Source of the DNA: Turritopsis dohrnii
Lineage: Eukaryota; Cnidaria; Hydrozoa; Anthoathecata; Oceaniidae
Direction of reading: 5' to 3'
Length of the DNA stretch: 64,000 bases
Assembly (NCBI GenBank): GCA_027922465.2
Contig: BQMF02000011.1
Coordinates: 1,240,001-1,304,000, forward strand
In this document: piece after piece, positions 46,206-59,693 of the stretch
Layout: the number at the start of each line of letters is the position of its first letter
Position numbering within the stretch: position 1 is the first letter of the stretch
Translations under genes and position numbers: made by a program
The notes under the pieces: generated by a model
The model's database searches: none
Seen by the model: the letters and a program-made list of their open reading frames with translations, nothing else
Told to the model about the DNA's origin: nothing

Positions 46206-46902
46206 CTTATTTAAATTTTGAAACTGTTATAACCACAACTATCAGCACAGTGAAGTGTCGTAAAAAGTAATTTCAATAAACTCTCAAGCGATGATTTAAT
46301 TTGAACTTTAGATTAGTTATCAAATGTTAAATACGTTTTTTTTCTTCGACACTATAACTACATCTACGTCAGCACATTTTCTTAAGAGCTATATATGGCT
46401 TTCGTAATTCAAACCGACGTTCTCATACAGGCTTTTTTTATATAAGAACCAGTAAAATCTGACCTGAGGCTGGCTTTTCTTATTTTTTGAGTCATTTTCA
46501 ACCTGAATTGTTCTTATTTTGTACTTAGCTTTAAGAACACAGCTTCAGATTTCAGCCTTAATTCCAGTAAAATTAAAATAAATCTTTTTAAAAGCAACTG
46601 GTTCAAAGCATCGTTGCTGTTCGGTAATTACCCGATATGAGTATGCAAGGTGAACAAAACAATCTTCTAAACCATTTCCCAGCGAGAGAATCCACATCAG
46701 GATCGTTAAGAAATTAGTGAGTATCCAAACTTATTTTTCAATTTTCTGTTCTTCTACTTTTCTATTTCCTACAAAAATTACATTACGAGAAAGACCAAAA
46801 AATAAGGATTCCATCGATATGAAATTTATAAAAATTCATTGGATATTTTCTTCAAAAATGCGATGGAAGTTTTTGAATCCAACGTTTTGAAACACACTGA
46901 AT
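46206..46902. other. Unit 2 flank, no gene seen
   Basis: Partly matches unit 3 (55920-56180). Open frames are short and without family signature. Confidence 0.45.
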
Positions 46903-46979
46903 AATTGCCCCCGCAGCGAGCGTAAGCGAGCGAGGAGGCATAGTAGTTTCACGAGATAGGCGAATGTCAGTTTCCGATT

Positions 46980-47026
<47 letters not shown>

Positions 47027-47907
47027 ACTTTCGTGTTGACGTTACACGGTGGAATACAATTATTAGCTGACTTTGCGTTTTTCCCGTTTCAAAGCATGCT
47101 ACTGTAAGTGGGAGACAGAATGTTTTTTCGTATCTCTTTCCTTATTCATTATTATGATATATTATGTTATTTAAAAAGTTCGTATGCTAAAATTAATTAA
47201 ACATTTTTTATATTACTTTTCCGTTTTTTTAGTGAAGTGAACAACAAGGATTTTGAAACACAACTTGAAATGTGAAATTTTGCCAAGCATACATTTTTAT
47301 GTTTTGTATATGTTTTAGCTATAAAACTTTCGTTCAATAAATTTTATTAAATGCACTGATTTTTGGTGGATCTTGCCATTTTAATTGGATTTCTGTGTAT
47401 GCAAGAAAGCCATATTACAAATTCTTGTTTTTCTTCTTTAACTGTCTTCCCCACAACTCATGATCAATAAAACCTTTAATTTTTTTCTTCCTATTTTATG
47501 TAAACGTTGGCTATTTTTTGTTTAGAGCTAAAGTTTGAAACACAAATTTCTAATGGATTTTTCGCTTTAATATTTTTTTTTGAGAAAGTGTTTTTTTTTC
47601 TTTTGGCTCTTACATAATTTTCTTTAACAAATTTTACTTTGATTATAAAATACGTATCCATGTTTCAGTTCACACATTTCTTTTGTTTGTAGCCAATACT
47701 TTCTGATATTACTTGTTAAGCCTTATTTACACTTTTTGAAAGGTATATTAGCATCAGTGTGACATAGGCCTAAGAGATAAAAACTAGCAAAGTTTTGTTT
47801 GTTTTTGTTTCCGTTGTATAGGCTTGCAATGTATAGCTTGCTGTGTGTATAAATTGGAATGCTTGAGCGCGGGGGCATTTTTAGCTAAAGCTACATGCTA
47901 GTATTTA
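46903..47907 (+). mobile_element. 1-kb Helentron-like element, copy 2
   Basis: Begins TTGCCCCCGCAGCGAGCGTA; near the right end comes GCGGGGGCA, then the hairpin TAGCTAAAGCTA and CTAGT. This is the same asymmetric inverted-repeat design as 33933-40407. Contains a long (CAT)n run at 46986-47022. Inverted relative to the copy at 43008-44007, 2.9 kb away. Confidence 0.7.
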
Positions 47908-48000
47908 ATACTATAAGAACGAAATGTTTTTGCAACGTCAACACAACTTAATACCGACTGAAATCTAAACAATTTCAATGAAACCATGATGGTCTTTTAG

Positions 48001-48066
48001 TGCAGCGATGATGTAGTGGTTAGTACCTTTGAGTGCGACCGCTGCGACCCGTGTTCGAGTCCAGTC
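48001..48066 (+). repeat. tRNA-like SINE head
   Basis: GATGATGTAGTGGTTAGTAC resembles a pol III A box and GTGTTCGAGTCC a B box 35-40 bp later, with degenerate stems. Probably the head of a tRNA-derived SINE; the body is not delimited. Confidence 0.45.
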
Positions 48067-48284
48067 ATTTTGTATCTCAATACACCACTCCGATGCGCTT
48101 TAAAAGCAGCGTGAGAAACATCCGATATTCCTAGTAGCTTTCGGGATATTAAGCTCCTAAACATCCCGCTCTATTAGTTAGAAACGTTACTGGGATTTGT
48201 AGATGGCATAACTTCGTCTACTAATTTGTTTCTACCATTTTATATGATTGAGAATAGGAAACAGGTCAGAAGTAACAACACTTA

Positions 48285-48661
48285 GGGGCTGATTACATGA
48301 TCCGGCGTAGCCGGGATGAAATTTCATCCCGCCTTGTCGAGATAAATTTCAACTCGGTGTTACATGCAAAATTTTCATCCCGTTTAGGCGGGACGGGACA
48401 AAACTAACCCTTTGTGTTTTGAATTTTTGACAACCTGCGCATGCTCAAACCTCAAACAAAGCGATTATATGGGGAAATTTCATCCCGCCTAACAACCGAG
48501 ATCCCGGCTCTTGATAGCCGAGATCTCGGATAAAGGCGGGATGGAAATTTTATCATGTAATTGCGATGGGAAATTTATGAAGATTTGACCAGGAAGCCAA
48601 GACCTCCGCAAGGCGGGATGAAATTTCATCCCGGCTAACCGGGATCATTGTAATCAGCCCC
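48285..48661. mobile_element. GGGGCTG-family MITE, copy 2, TTA target duplication
   Basis: Same ends and body as 12902-13291; TTA on both sides (48282-48284, 48662-48664). Unit 3 (about 56690) lacks it. Confidence 0.82.
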
Positions 48662-48664
48662 TTA

Positions 48665-49541
48665 CAGTACACATCCATTAATTCGAATGCTGCTTAATTC
48701 GAGCATTCTTTATTTCGAAGAAATTCTTCAGTCCCTCTTGAGTATGGCCTAATAAAGTCTTATACTTTGTGCCGCTTAATTCGAACTCCGTTAATTCGAA
48801 CATTTCGTTAATTCGAACATTTTTTTCGGTCATATCTTTTTAGCATAGGGCTAAAAAACCACTCGTTTATTCGAACTTCTGCGCACTACTAATCTAAAAC
48901 TGTAGTGAAAATGAAAGAATTTTTCTTTTATGGTGGTAAAATTTCTTTCACCTTTTCAATAAATTGTACACACTTAGTAAAATGAAGTTTTACAAGGTAT
49001 TTAGATTCCTTCTTTATCACCAAGATTAACTTTTTTCTCGGTTTGCAGCTATTGTCATCGCTTGCATGAAGAAAGAATGAAATTGTTTTTGCAAAATGGC
49101 CGGTCTTTCCTTTTGTCATAACAACCACAACATTGTTCTATGTTACTGCAGCAGCGTATTTGTCAAATTCATTTTCTGGTTTTACTCGATTTAGAACTTT
49201 TTAAATTTTTGGCTGCCATATTTCCATATAAGCATGGTAACCTATACGAAGAGATTATGTTTTCCTTCAATACAATAAATTAGTAGCTCTTCTTCTATCA
49301 CAAATTCCATGGCTTTGCAAAGGATTGCACAAAATGTTTGATTCTGGAAACGTTCGATTTTTAAGACATTGGATTTTGAATTTATATTTCTTTCATTCTT
49401 TCCTCTCACTTCTTCTCGTTTGCTGTCAACGTGCAAGGAAGATGTAAGAAAATCTATCTGAATTCTCACTTTTCCCAATTATCCGATAATTCGAACAAAT
49501 TTTTCGGTCCCTTGGGTGTTCGATTTAACGGATGTGTACTG
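48665..49541. mobile_element. pogo/Tigger-like element with TA target, abutting a MITE
   Basis: Ends CAGTACACATCC and GGATGTGTACTG, flanked by TA; ATTAATTCGAA/TTCGAACA motifs repeat inside the left half (48679-48860) and again near 49490. Two short minus-strand frames (48928-49128, 49242-49478) may be remains of a coding region, but I cannot assign a transposase motif. It shares the TTA/TA between itself and the MITE on its left. Confidence 0.7.
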
Positions 49542-50749
49542 TATTATGCCATTCCTCTTTTACGCCAGATTATGTTAAATATTTTGTAAAGGTACATGCA
49601 ACTTAGTTGAGTTTGTGAATTATTCCCTACAAACCCATGAAAACCTTCATATTGACCTTCGAAATAAGATGATGTTTCTGTTGAAAAGGTTCTGAGGTAA
49701 CTGCAGAGTTGAAACAGCTAAAAGTAAATGTTTTTTTTACCTGTTGCCTTAAGTGATAATCACAGTATCACGTTGGTTTTGGGTCTTGTGAAAACGAAAA
49801 CAAACACGAACACGAAAACTTTTTCTAGTCTATTAAATTAAATTTCGCAGGTTTTTTGACACGTGAAAGTTTCTGACACATTAAAGTTTCTGCCCTTAAA
49901 GTAGTGTCGAGCAGCATAACCAGTACACACACAGCGTGTGCTTATAGTCTTCGCGTGGTCTTCTTCTTCTTTAACACGTGTGCGTGCGTCTTACATCTTC
50001 TCTGAAAATTAGAGGAATATTCTGTGAGACCTATACTACACGAGTTTCAGCAACTCGATTGTTCTTGAAATCAGGGATTATGAACTGGTTGAGCCTATAA
50101 GTCGGGAATTTCCAAAAACAATTGTACGCAAATCAGACAGAGCATAACTGATGTAAAATAAGTATGCACACAACTTTAACATGTAACTTCATAACTATTG
50201 GTTGTACAGCGATATTCCTTTGATTTTCAAACCTTGATCGTATTAGTTATTTATTCAGTTTGCGCTACCTACTATATTGTTAAACTATTTGAATGAACCA
50301 CCCTCCGATTATTTTGTTAATAACTTTTTTAATATCAGAGGTATCGTTATGAAACTTTGCGACTTTTCCTTAACTTTCTATTTGAAAAATTTTGTTCATC
50401 TGCAGCATTTGGGCCATTGTTTAAGGCTGACAGTACCAAAAAAATAGCATTTTTTTCTTTTGAAGGCAAGTCATGTGATAAATCATTGCAAACGTATTTT
50501 CATGCTGCATTGATTTATGCAACTTATTTACTTGTAAACCTATATATTCCATCCAAAACCTTCACCAATACATATACATGATGTAGACGATTCCTATCGT
50601 ATAAACAAAAACGTTCAAACGTAATAAATAAAGTTGCTTTTGTTCCAGTTATATCGAAAAGTTTTGGTATGAGGTCAAGCGTTTGGTATTCCCACTAAAT
50701 GGATCACTTGTAGAAAGGCGCCGAACCGGAAAAAAAATTTTGATGACTC
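49542..50749. other. End of unit 2 and spacer, no gene seen
   Basis: 49545-49830 matches 56690-56990 of unit 3. The remainder (49830-50750) looks unique and AT-rich, without supported features. Confidence 0.5.
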
Positions 50750-53706
50750 AAAGTGGAAACCGAGTTTAAATGGACCGAAATCATTTCCTTTTTATTCCGG
50801 AGTGAGCTCACTCCAATGTTATAACAGATGCGTGGACACAAAATACCACCAGCGAAAAAAATTTCGGTGTAAAACCTATCCGCGAAGTATCACTATCGTC
50901 AAAATCTTATTTCTCATTCAACTTTATACAACCTAACTTTCACGGTCTTCTATAAAAGTAAACACGAACTTTTGTTAGAAATGATTCGCTATTTTTCTGG
51001 TAAAGAAAATGAATTGGTTAAAGCATCTTTTATTTATTTATTTCATTTTTTTAGTTATGTTATTTAGCGAGACTTCTGGTGATTGCTGCTCAGGTAACCG
51101 TCATATAAACTTTAGTAACACTTCATATAAACTGATAATCAGTTTGTCATAATTTTAGTCGAAAGACAGGAGTTCGACATGATCAAACCATTTATATTGC
51201 TTATATCTTTATTATAAACGAGTTATCGCGTGGCAAAAGATGCATTGATCATAAAAATCCAGGCGTGGCATATTTCAATTACGCTCTTGGTTTATTACCA
51301 TCGTAATGAACGATTAGACATATTAATGATTAATCATAAGCTTCTGTAGGGCTCCGTAGAAGATGGTAGAGTTGCTAATGAATAAATCCTTACAACGCCA
51401 TTAGAAACTTCACACAAACACTCAAGATAAGCCTTAAACTAACAAGATTCGCAAAAATGCGACTATATATTTCCCCACAGTTGCAAACATTTTATTAATT
51501 ATTGTGTGTACATTGATAACCATGAGAAAAATGTATCATTAAATAATTACAGTATAACTACCATCCACCTGATACTCAGATTGAATTTAATACCACAAAA
51601 AACTTACTTTGAACTTATTATGAAATGAAGTTGTTCACGGTCAAACGATAAGGTTTCTCTTAAAATTTTTTGCTGCGGAGTTAAAAAGTGACCGAGAAGT
51701 TACTATGGACACGTAGCTAAAAATTATAAGACCTAAATGCGACTAATATTTTCCCTTAAACAACTGCATATCAACAAACCCATCAATGTGTAAGACAATT
51801 TCATCATAATAAAATATGTATGATCTTTATTGTTGCAGAAGCTTGACAAGTTTCCTATTTGTAACTCAAATAAAACTATCTTACAACATCATACAATCAA
51901 ATTTGTATACAGGTTTTCTGTACAAAAGAAGAAAAGGAAATTGTTAAACATAATTTTGATACTTTCGGAAGCAAATAACTATTAAAAGTAATCAAAATCT
52001 CTACTAACAAATATTACGTGTAACATTTCAAATTAGGACAGAATAGTTATTTTCAAAAAAAAGATGAGCTTAAAGTGACAATTTATAAAACCAAATTCAA
52101 GTATTCAGAATAAACATCTCTGTTCAAAAAAATTTGTTCACATTCATTGTTTATTCTGTGGTAAAATGACCTTCATATATAAATCCCAAATGGAAAAAAA
52201 AACAAACTTTGGTAGTGAAACTACATATCCATAACCAAATCACTACATAGCTGAAAGTAGAAGTTCGTGTTCCGGCTTGATTTAATTTACAGACTGTCAT
52301 TATTTGTATTGTGTTTTGAATTACGTTCGTTGTTCATACAGGAAAATTGACAGTATATACATATATTAAATTTTGCAAAATAAAATATGATATACAGTAT
52401 CAAAACAGTATACGGGATCATGGAATTCATCCATAGTAAACTATGTTTCTGTTGTTGGATTAAATGACTATCCAGGGAAGCACACTCGACCAGATTCTTT
52501 CAAGTTATTATGTGTCTAAATCCTGTGTTTTAAAATATTATATGTAATTGGTTTTCTGAACTTCTTATTGCATATACAACATCATGTTTTTACTTGCTGT
52601 TTTTGTATGTACTTTTTGAATTAACAAACTGGTTGAACTGGTTGTTCTCCACATTAACAGGGTTTCCTTCCATGGCTGGTACATCCAGTCGTGCTTTCTC
52701 AGTTCAGTTGGGCTATACATTCATTATATTAGGGTGTAAAAGAAAAATAAATCTTCAGCCTGGCTATTGATAATGAACTTTCACCTTTGCACTGAAACCA
52801 CAGCTTCAATGGTTTGCTGTTCGAAGCAAATTAATTACCAATCATCATAACATTGTTATCAACAAAAACAAAACATCATTGATATATACATCAATTTTTT
52901 CTGGTTTTTACACGTTCATTCAAAAGTTTTTACAAAGCTTTTTAAGACAACACCGAACTAAAACGATTCATTTCCATCATTTAACGTTTCATCTATTGAA
53001 TCATTTTAAGAGCTAGCAGGAAAAAAAGCAAAAATCTTCCACTGCTCCACTGACTGAAAAAAATGGCGTGCTGTAGACTAGCCTCTATTCTTATCTACTT
53101 TGGCTAGGCGAAAATTCAATACCGAACCGCGACTATAAAAGTGAACGGAGAAGGAGAAGGAGGAGAAGGAAAATGCCGGTTTTAACATATATTTCGCCCT
53201 ATGGGGAAATATATAATAATGTGTCATACAAAAAAAGGTAAATGTTGAGTTGAAGTAGTTCTCAGCAGACAAAATCGTCAAAATGTCAAAGCGTCGAAGA
53301 GCATTTTTGTTGAAATAGTGCGTATATTTCTTTAGAAATGCACTCCTTCGCAGAGATTTTTTAACAAATTTGCCCACACAGTTGAGTCTTATAAATCAGC
53401 TTTATGAATTTAACTGATATAATATCTACTTAACCCACAACAGAAACTGAACTTATCAGACAACTCAATCATATGAGTGCCATAATGATTACAGAGATCA
53501 GCATGAAGATATGTACTTATATGTTTCTATGTTGATGATGGCAATGTTCGAGAAGAACGACTTCATGTTGTCATTATGAGAAAAGTTTCCATCGGTGGTC
53601 TTCTGTTGCTTTTCATACATTAGAACGATAGGTACTTTGGATACAAATAATACTATAATTTTTAATATGGAAAATTATAATTTTTAACATTTCATACAGT
53701 TTCACT

Positions 53707-55070
53707 TCAATTTTCCCATGCGAATCTATCGCAGTTACATCCTGATGGATAGCTAGGCTCTTCCCCCTTTGTCACGAGCTTTGTTAATCTGGACAAATGA
53801 TAACGACCACATTTTTTGGTGCAACTCCAACTGAATAAAAATCTTTTTTCGCGGGTTGGAATATCATCACGTTCCATGTCATCATCTAGAAAATATACGT
53901 ACAGTAGGCATGATAAAGAACCGAGTTTAGCCAGAGTGAAACATCTTCACTCTTCAATTAATGGCGTTCCGATAATACATTCAGTTGCAAAATAATTTTC
54001 TGATCGAGATTGCTGTATATTTAAGAAGGCGAACCAACCACGACTGAAAGGAAGCAGGGTACCCGTAATACTAGGAGTCTAGTAAATTCATGAAAACACT
54101 TTGCACATTTGACATCACAGATGTTTCTTAATTGTTTTCTTTTGAATACAATTAAAAACCTAATCTGCTGACACATCAAAATCATAAGTTTGTCACCAGC
54201 GACTCTCTGAATCAACTATTCATTATTAATCCGTGGACATCTCAGTTTGTAATTAAGAATATGTGATTCTCTTTCGAAACTGGGTAATCAATCATATATG
54301 CAACCCAAAATATCGGGATAATGTGAAGCATAACCTTGAACTCTGATTTTGAACCTAAACTTCAACCATTAAAATTTTTTAAAAAATAAGATGTTCCTTT
54401 GTTGTAACCTTCTCAGGGTTTCCCCGTCGAAGTAATATTTTAACAAAAGCGATTATTGTTATAATCAAATTTCTTGGCACATTCGGTGTAGAATGCTGAG
54501 ATTCAATATCTTAAAAACCTTAAGCTGTCCCCTAGAATGACATGGGAAAATCCAAAACTATCGCAAAAAAAAAAATGTTTTGTATAATTCCTTCATTTTC
54601 TCCCAGGCATAGAACATGTAAAATTAGCCCATGTGAATGAAACTCTAGTGAAACGCAGGACATGTTTTCCTGACAAAGGAATGTCGACATAATTGTTTCT
54701 AACAATAAATTTGAAAGGTTAAAGAAGTGAGTTTTAATCGGACAAAATTTGGAAAAATCTTTATGGTAAGGAAATGGTGGATTTTTAATGGCGACTAACT
54801 GGTTTTATGATAGATATATCTTTATTGCTACTTACCATTTTCTACGTCTCTTGCCAATTCCTTGTAAAGTTCATCTTTTAACGCGTCTAACAAAATGGCT
54901 TTTTGGTTTGCTGTATTTCTAGGTGCTAAATTAAAAAAAAAAAGAAGATAAGATCGCAAAACACATTGATAAAAATAATCAGTTTCAAACGTTAGCTTCT
55001 ATACATATCACATACCTGCACTGCAAATGACAATAGTTGCAAGGAATGCGATAATAGTCAGTTGCTTCAT
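53707..55070 (-). CDS. Cys-rich secreted peptide precursor, copy C (4-Cys)
   Basis: Exons 55016-55070, 54836-54925 and 53707-53885, GT/AG, phase 1, 107 codons. Signal peptide MKQLTIIAFLATIVICSA, charged pro-region, REKR at 60-63, mature part of 44 residues beginning FLFSW. The four cysteines at 70, 74, 98 and 100 form C-x3-C and C-x-C; the middle pair is replaced as in A and B. The loop between them is one to three residues longer than in the other copies. Intron 2 is 950 nt, without the insertions of A and B. No sign of decay. Confidence 0.8.
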
Positions 55071-55159
55071 CGTGATTTGAGGACTTCTAGATGCTTCTTT
55101 CTGATTAAACTGTCTTCTGATTGCCAGTATGTTGAACTGATTTCATTTTCCTGACCATC

Positions 55160-55345
55160 CTTTTTATAGGCATCATATCATATCATATCATCATACATCA
55201 TATCATGTATCATATTACTGGATGCAAAATTAAGACGCCTTCATTGTTTTGTCATCGTCAACTTGGTTCAGTCATAGAAACGAAACTTATCGAATATTGA
55301 ATTTAGATATCTGTCATAGTGACATTTGTTAGTGCAATGACGTCA
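55160..55345 (-). promoter_or_regulatory. Promoter of copy C: TATA box and palindromic CRE
   Basis: TATAAAAAG (complement of 55160-55168) and a full TGACGTCA at 55338-55345, about 95 and 270 bp upstream of the ATG. Confidence 0.68.
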
Positions 55346-57059
55346 TAAACAATAGATTCAGAAAACATTTCAGCAATATTCAAAAGCGGTAAACTATGTC
55401 GTCATTTCGAAATGTCACGTAGATCGAGTTTTTTTTTTTTTTAATCGATATATTTCCTACATCCATCAATATGGTTCTTCTTACAGAGAAAGCGTATGGG
55501 ATAAAATATATATACATATATGCATGGTGTAACGTATAATGTATAAAAACGTATAATAATAAATATTACGGGCATAACTTATACAAAATTTGATTAAATT
55601 AAGAAATAGGCTAAAAAGTGTGGTAGAAGGGTTGATTGGGTGTCGCAGTGAATATGAAGCTTGAAATATCAAATAATTGTAACTTTGGTTACAAATGATT
55701 TGAAATGAGTTTATTGGAGGGTACATGAACTTATATGATTACATTGTGTGTGTGTAACAGTTCTACTAGGTGTTCTACTTTTATTACGTTTTCTCACTTG
55801 CATGGAACCACTTAAGATCATGTTTAGCTCTGCTCCTCCATAGAGAGTTTATCAGTAGACGTATGAAGGTTTTTTTAGTGAAATATGTAAATAGTGGAGG
55901 AGTCGTATTGTGACAGATTTGGGCATGGCAAATCATCCATCAACCTATCTAAACTTCGATACCTGTTATAACCGCAGCTATCAGCACAGTGAAGTCATAA
56001 AAAAATAATTTCAATAAATGATATTTATCATTTTAACTTTAGATTAACTTTAGATTAGTCATCTATGTTTTTTCCTTCGACATCTATAGTTACATCTACG
56101 TCAGCAAATTTTCTCAAAAGCTATTGTTTTAGTATTTCAAACTGACGTTTTCACAATTGTTCTCATAAAGGATTACGGAGGTGTATGTATAATATGTAAC
56201 ATTAGAACGAAATGTTCTTGCAACGTCAACACAAATTGCTGCCGGCTGAAATTTAAAGAATTTCAATGGAACCATCGTGGTTCCACTTCTCGTTTAAGTC
56301 GTGTAACTAACAGTCAGGGCAAAGTCGTTTACCACCCATCAAAAGCGTACATCCATCTTTTTCGGTAAATATAAAATCTTTATGGATACCAGTCAAAACG
56401 TAGCACCATCTTGTAGAAGTCGAAACATTGATCAACAAAATATATCTCTTCAACCAAATATTTTAATGAAATCACAGCTCCCAATCTCCAATATTTTTTG
56501 CCTATTTATTTTGCCACCTCATCACCGATATTGCAGGCTCTGAGGAACATCAGGTATTCCTATTATCTTTCGGAATATTAAGCTCCTCAACGTCCCTAGT
56601 TATAAACCATGCTGGATTTGTATATGGCATCAATTCGTCTACCATTTCGTATGATTGAAAATTGGAAACTGGACAGAAGTAAGAAGTAACTATGCCGTTC
56701 TTCTTTTACACAAAATTATGTTAAATATTTTGCAAGGATACATGCAACTTAGTTGAGTTTGTGAATAATTCCCTACAAACCCATGAACACCTCCACATTG
56801 ACATTTTAATAAGCATGAAAAATAATGATGATGTTTCTGTTACAAAAATGGTAACTGAAAAAAGGTTCTGAAGTAACTGCAGAGTTGAAATAGTAAAGTA
56901 AATGTTTTTTAAGTGTCGCTGTAAGTGGTAATCACAGTATCACAGTATCACGTTGCTTTTGCGTCTTGTGAATAGATGGATGTCATGTTTAAATTTACTT
57001 CAAACCACTTTTACACCACAAAAATGTATTCAAAGATTCACAAAGATTTGGAGCTAAAG

Positions 57060-57880
57060 ACACCATTGCGGTGTACAGGGTGTCCGGCTAAAACGACTTT
57101 AAAATGAGTATTTTTAAATATTTATTCGTTCATTAAGATTTTTATACCGTTTGGTTGATATTTTTCCAAGCTTTCCAAAATTGTATAATTTAGTCAAAAA
57201 TTTAAGAAATTTCTTATCAAATGATGCAGAATTCAAGTTTATTAGAACAACAAATAAAAAATATTGTAAATAGCACTGATGATGGAAAGACTTCCGAAAA
57301 CTTTAGCTATTTTAAACTTTTCTGTTATCCTTTAAATTTACCATATTTATCATGGCGCATGTTTACAACCATAAAAATCAACATATAGCACTTCTTCTAT
57401 ACTTTCATATTTCGATATTTTCTTAGAAAAACTATGTACATAACAGAAGAAATCTCAAATATAATATTTGAATATCAGTTAGTCTATTTCTACGTCTTCG
57501 TCTTCTTCTCGATCCGAGTCAATGAGAAGATTGGGATCGTATTCGACATCACACTCGTAAATATTGTAAATTTCCTTAAAAAAAAAAAGAAAAGCTCAAA
57601 AACATTCTTTCAAAATTATTCTAGTAATAATTAATCCATTATCTGAGGAAATCTAGACAATAAGCCACTAGCCTCATGCTTATAAAAATGCCGTGGATTC
57701 CTATTTCCCGACATAACGTATCGGAGCTTAGAGCGTCTGAATCTAGGCTCAGGAAACTTTGTTATTTTCCAATAACCGTCTGGGCGCCTGTTAGGGGATG
57801 GCGCTTATTAAAGTAATTTTGAATTTAGGGAGGCGTTTATTAGAGGGGCGCTTAAGAGAGGAAATACGGTATTTAAACAG
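57060..57880. other. Unassigned transposon-like stretch
   Basis: The minus strand near 57480-57575 reads EIYNIYECDVEYDPNLLIDS, then acidic residues and a stop, which resembles the acidic tail of a DDE transposase. 57780-57870 has repeated GGCGCTTATTA and GGCGTTTATTAGAGGGGCGC motifs, typical of DNA transposon termini. I could not fix borders. Confidence 0.3.
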
Positions 57881-59020
57881 TAGTAGTTCTGGTTGTAATG
57901 CTACTTTCTGTTTTCACCTCAACCACTATCAAGCTTTGTAGGAAATTAGTTGAACCACAGGTGATCTGTCAACTGATTGACTGCATCGTATTGGTAAATC
58001 CGCATACCTATTTCCCCTAACATGTGCTGTCGGTGATGAGAATCTGAATAACCATCTCAAAATAAGCATAAACTTAAAATCCTTTTTATGAAAATTGATA
58101 TTGAAATCAAGTAAAATATTTTAAATGATTTTTCAAGTTCAAGATCTTCATAACTAAAATAATAAGACACTAGTAATATTATAATCCATGTTTAAAAATT
58201 TAAAAAAGGACTGTTATTCTAATGAGCTACTCATATACTTTGAACTGTATTTGAATATCTTTGGGGATTTGAGTATCACTGGGTATTTGATGAATTCATG
58301 ACTAAAGAAAATGGGTTTTTCTCTAATTCTCGATGTTTTTGAAATAGCATTTCTAATAAAAATATGTGTTTTAATCGTAACGTAAAAAGGGATATATATA
58401 TATATTGTAGTAATTTTCATTTGAGCAACATCTTTATTAAATCTTTAGATTCTCTTCTGACCATAAGCTTCATGGCCTAAATCTGTAAACATTTTTGAGT
58501 TAGTGATCATTTGGTGGTTATGTCAGTTTTCACCAAGGTTTGAAATTCTTAGAAAAACAGTCAGAGTTGAACATTTTATTCTAAAGTTAAAAATTCCTGA
58601 TAAGAAGCTAAAAACAAAGATTTTTTCAATCAGGAAACGCTACTTTCTAGATATGAAGGCTACCACGAACTTCAAAGGAGGCACACAAACTAATTAGCTA
58701 AATGCATGGAAATGCTGCAATCTTATACTCAAATATGTTCTAAACTTCTGAAGGTTCCTTATCAAAATTCTTTTGCGTTTCTAACTCTATGAGCTTTTCC
58801 ACTTGTTAATAGTTTCTTCAACAATTGGATTTAGACCATCAAAATTTCGTCTTTTCATTGTTATATTTCTTTCTTTGATAATTCAAAATGAGAATCTACG
58901 GATAATGAGACAGTCTATATAACTAGTAAAAAAGGAAAACGTTAATCTTCACGCATGAAAGAAACTTTGGGCAATTATAATTTCAACCTTTCCATCAATA
59001 TTTTATACAGTTTTGCATCA
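57881..59020. other. Flank of copy D, nothing recognised
   Basis: AT-rich; no repeat, exon or RNA supported. Confidence 0.45.
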
Positions 59021-59603
59021 TTATTCCCATGCAAATTTATCACAGTTGCATCCCGATGGATAATGACATCTGCCCATTGTCAATGATTTGATTCTGCACC
59101 AATGATAACTAGCACAGGATTTGGTACATCTCCAATTGAATAAAAATCTTTTCTGTCGGACATCATCAGATTCGTAATCCATTTCATCATCTAGAATAAG
59201 CACAAAATACCGAATATAGATAGGTTTGACTGAAATAATAGCTAATGCCATTGATTTGTTATATGCACATCGTATTTCGACAAGGAAAGTATAAAGAGTT
59301 GTTTATTAAAAATGATAGATCTTTAATGGCAATTTTTTTCCAGCTTACCATTTTTCACATCCTTTTCCAATTCCTCATAAATTTCATCCTTTAGCGCGTT
59401 TAGCAAAATAGCTTTTTGGTTTGCTGTATTTCTGGACGCTAAATAAAGGAAGATGCAGATGCAGATTGCAGAACTTAACACTTCGGTAAGAAAGTTAAAG
59501 CTTTTGTCTGTATAAGAAGAAAACATTAGTTTTATACATAATACTGACCTGCATTGCAAATGACAATAGTTGCAAGAAATGCGATAATAGTCAGTTGTTT
59601 CAT
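59021..59603 (-). CDS. Cys-rich secreted peptide precursor, copy D (6-Cys)
   Basis: Compact gene: exons 59549-59603, 59349-59438 and 59021-59190, introns 110 and 158 nt, GT/AG, phase 1, 104 codons. Signal peptide MKQLTIIAFLATIVICNA; the pro-region holds NQKAILLNALKDEIYEEL; a very acidic end precedes RQKR (60-63). The mature part has 41 residues with Cys at 70, 74, 80, 90, 96 and 98 (spacing 3-5-9-5-1). It is rich in Trp, Lys and Arg with a net positive charge. The last three intervals (9, 5, 1) match arthropod-type defensins; the first two do not. It lies head to head with copy E. Secretion and furin processing are inferred from motifs. Confidence 0.86.
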
Positions 59604-59693
59604 CGTGATTTGAGGACTTCTAGATGTTTCTTTTTGAGTTTAACCTTCTTCTGATTGCCAGTATGTTGAACTGATTTCATTTTCCTGACTATC

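Larger units (their letters stand above)
32676..49830. repeat. Segmental duplication unit 2 (contains peptide gene B)
   Basis: Blocks 32676-33932, 40408-41231, 44168-45300 and 46138-49830 (without their private insertions) match unit 1 and/or unit 3 in order and orientation. Private insertions are the Helentron-like element 33933-40407, the TIR element 41232-44167, the element 46903-47907 and two DNA elements at 48285-49541. Confidence 0.75.
50750..56990. repeat. Segmental duplication unit 3 (contains peptide gene C)
   Basis: 50755-51020 matches 21895-22190 and 33460-33745; 51240-51350 is the 100-bp repeat; 53190-53450 matches 23040-23224 and 40500-40680; 53480-53900 and 53940-55430 match the A and B loci; 55800-56990 matches 45330-49830 without its insertions. 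51400-53190 has no counterpart in units 1 and 2 and no recognised content. Confidence 0.75.

Noticed and set aside
46836..47027. Frame with a long Asp run
   Set aside because: Created by the (CAT)n microsatellite inside the Helentron-like element.
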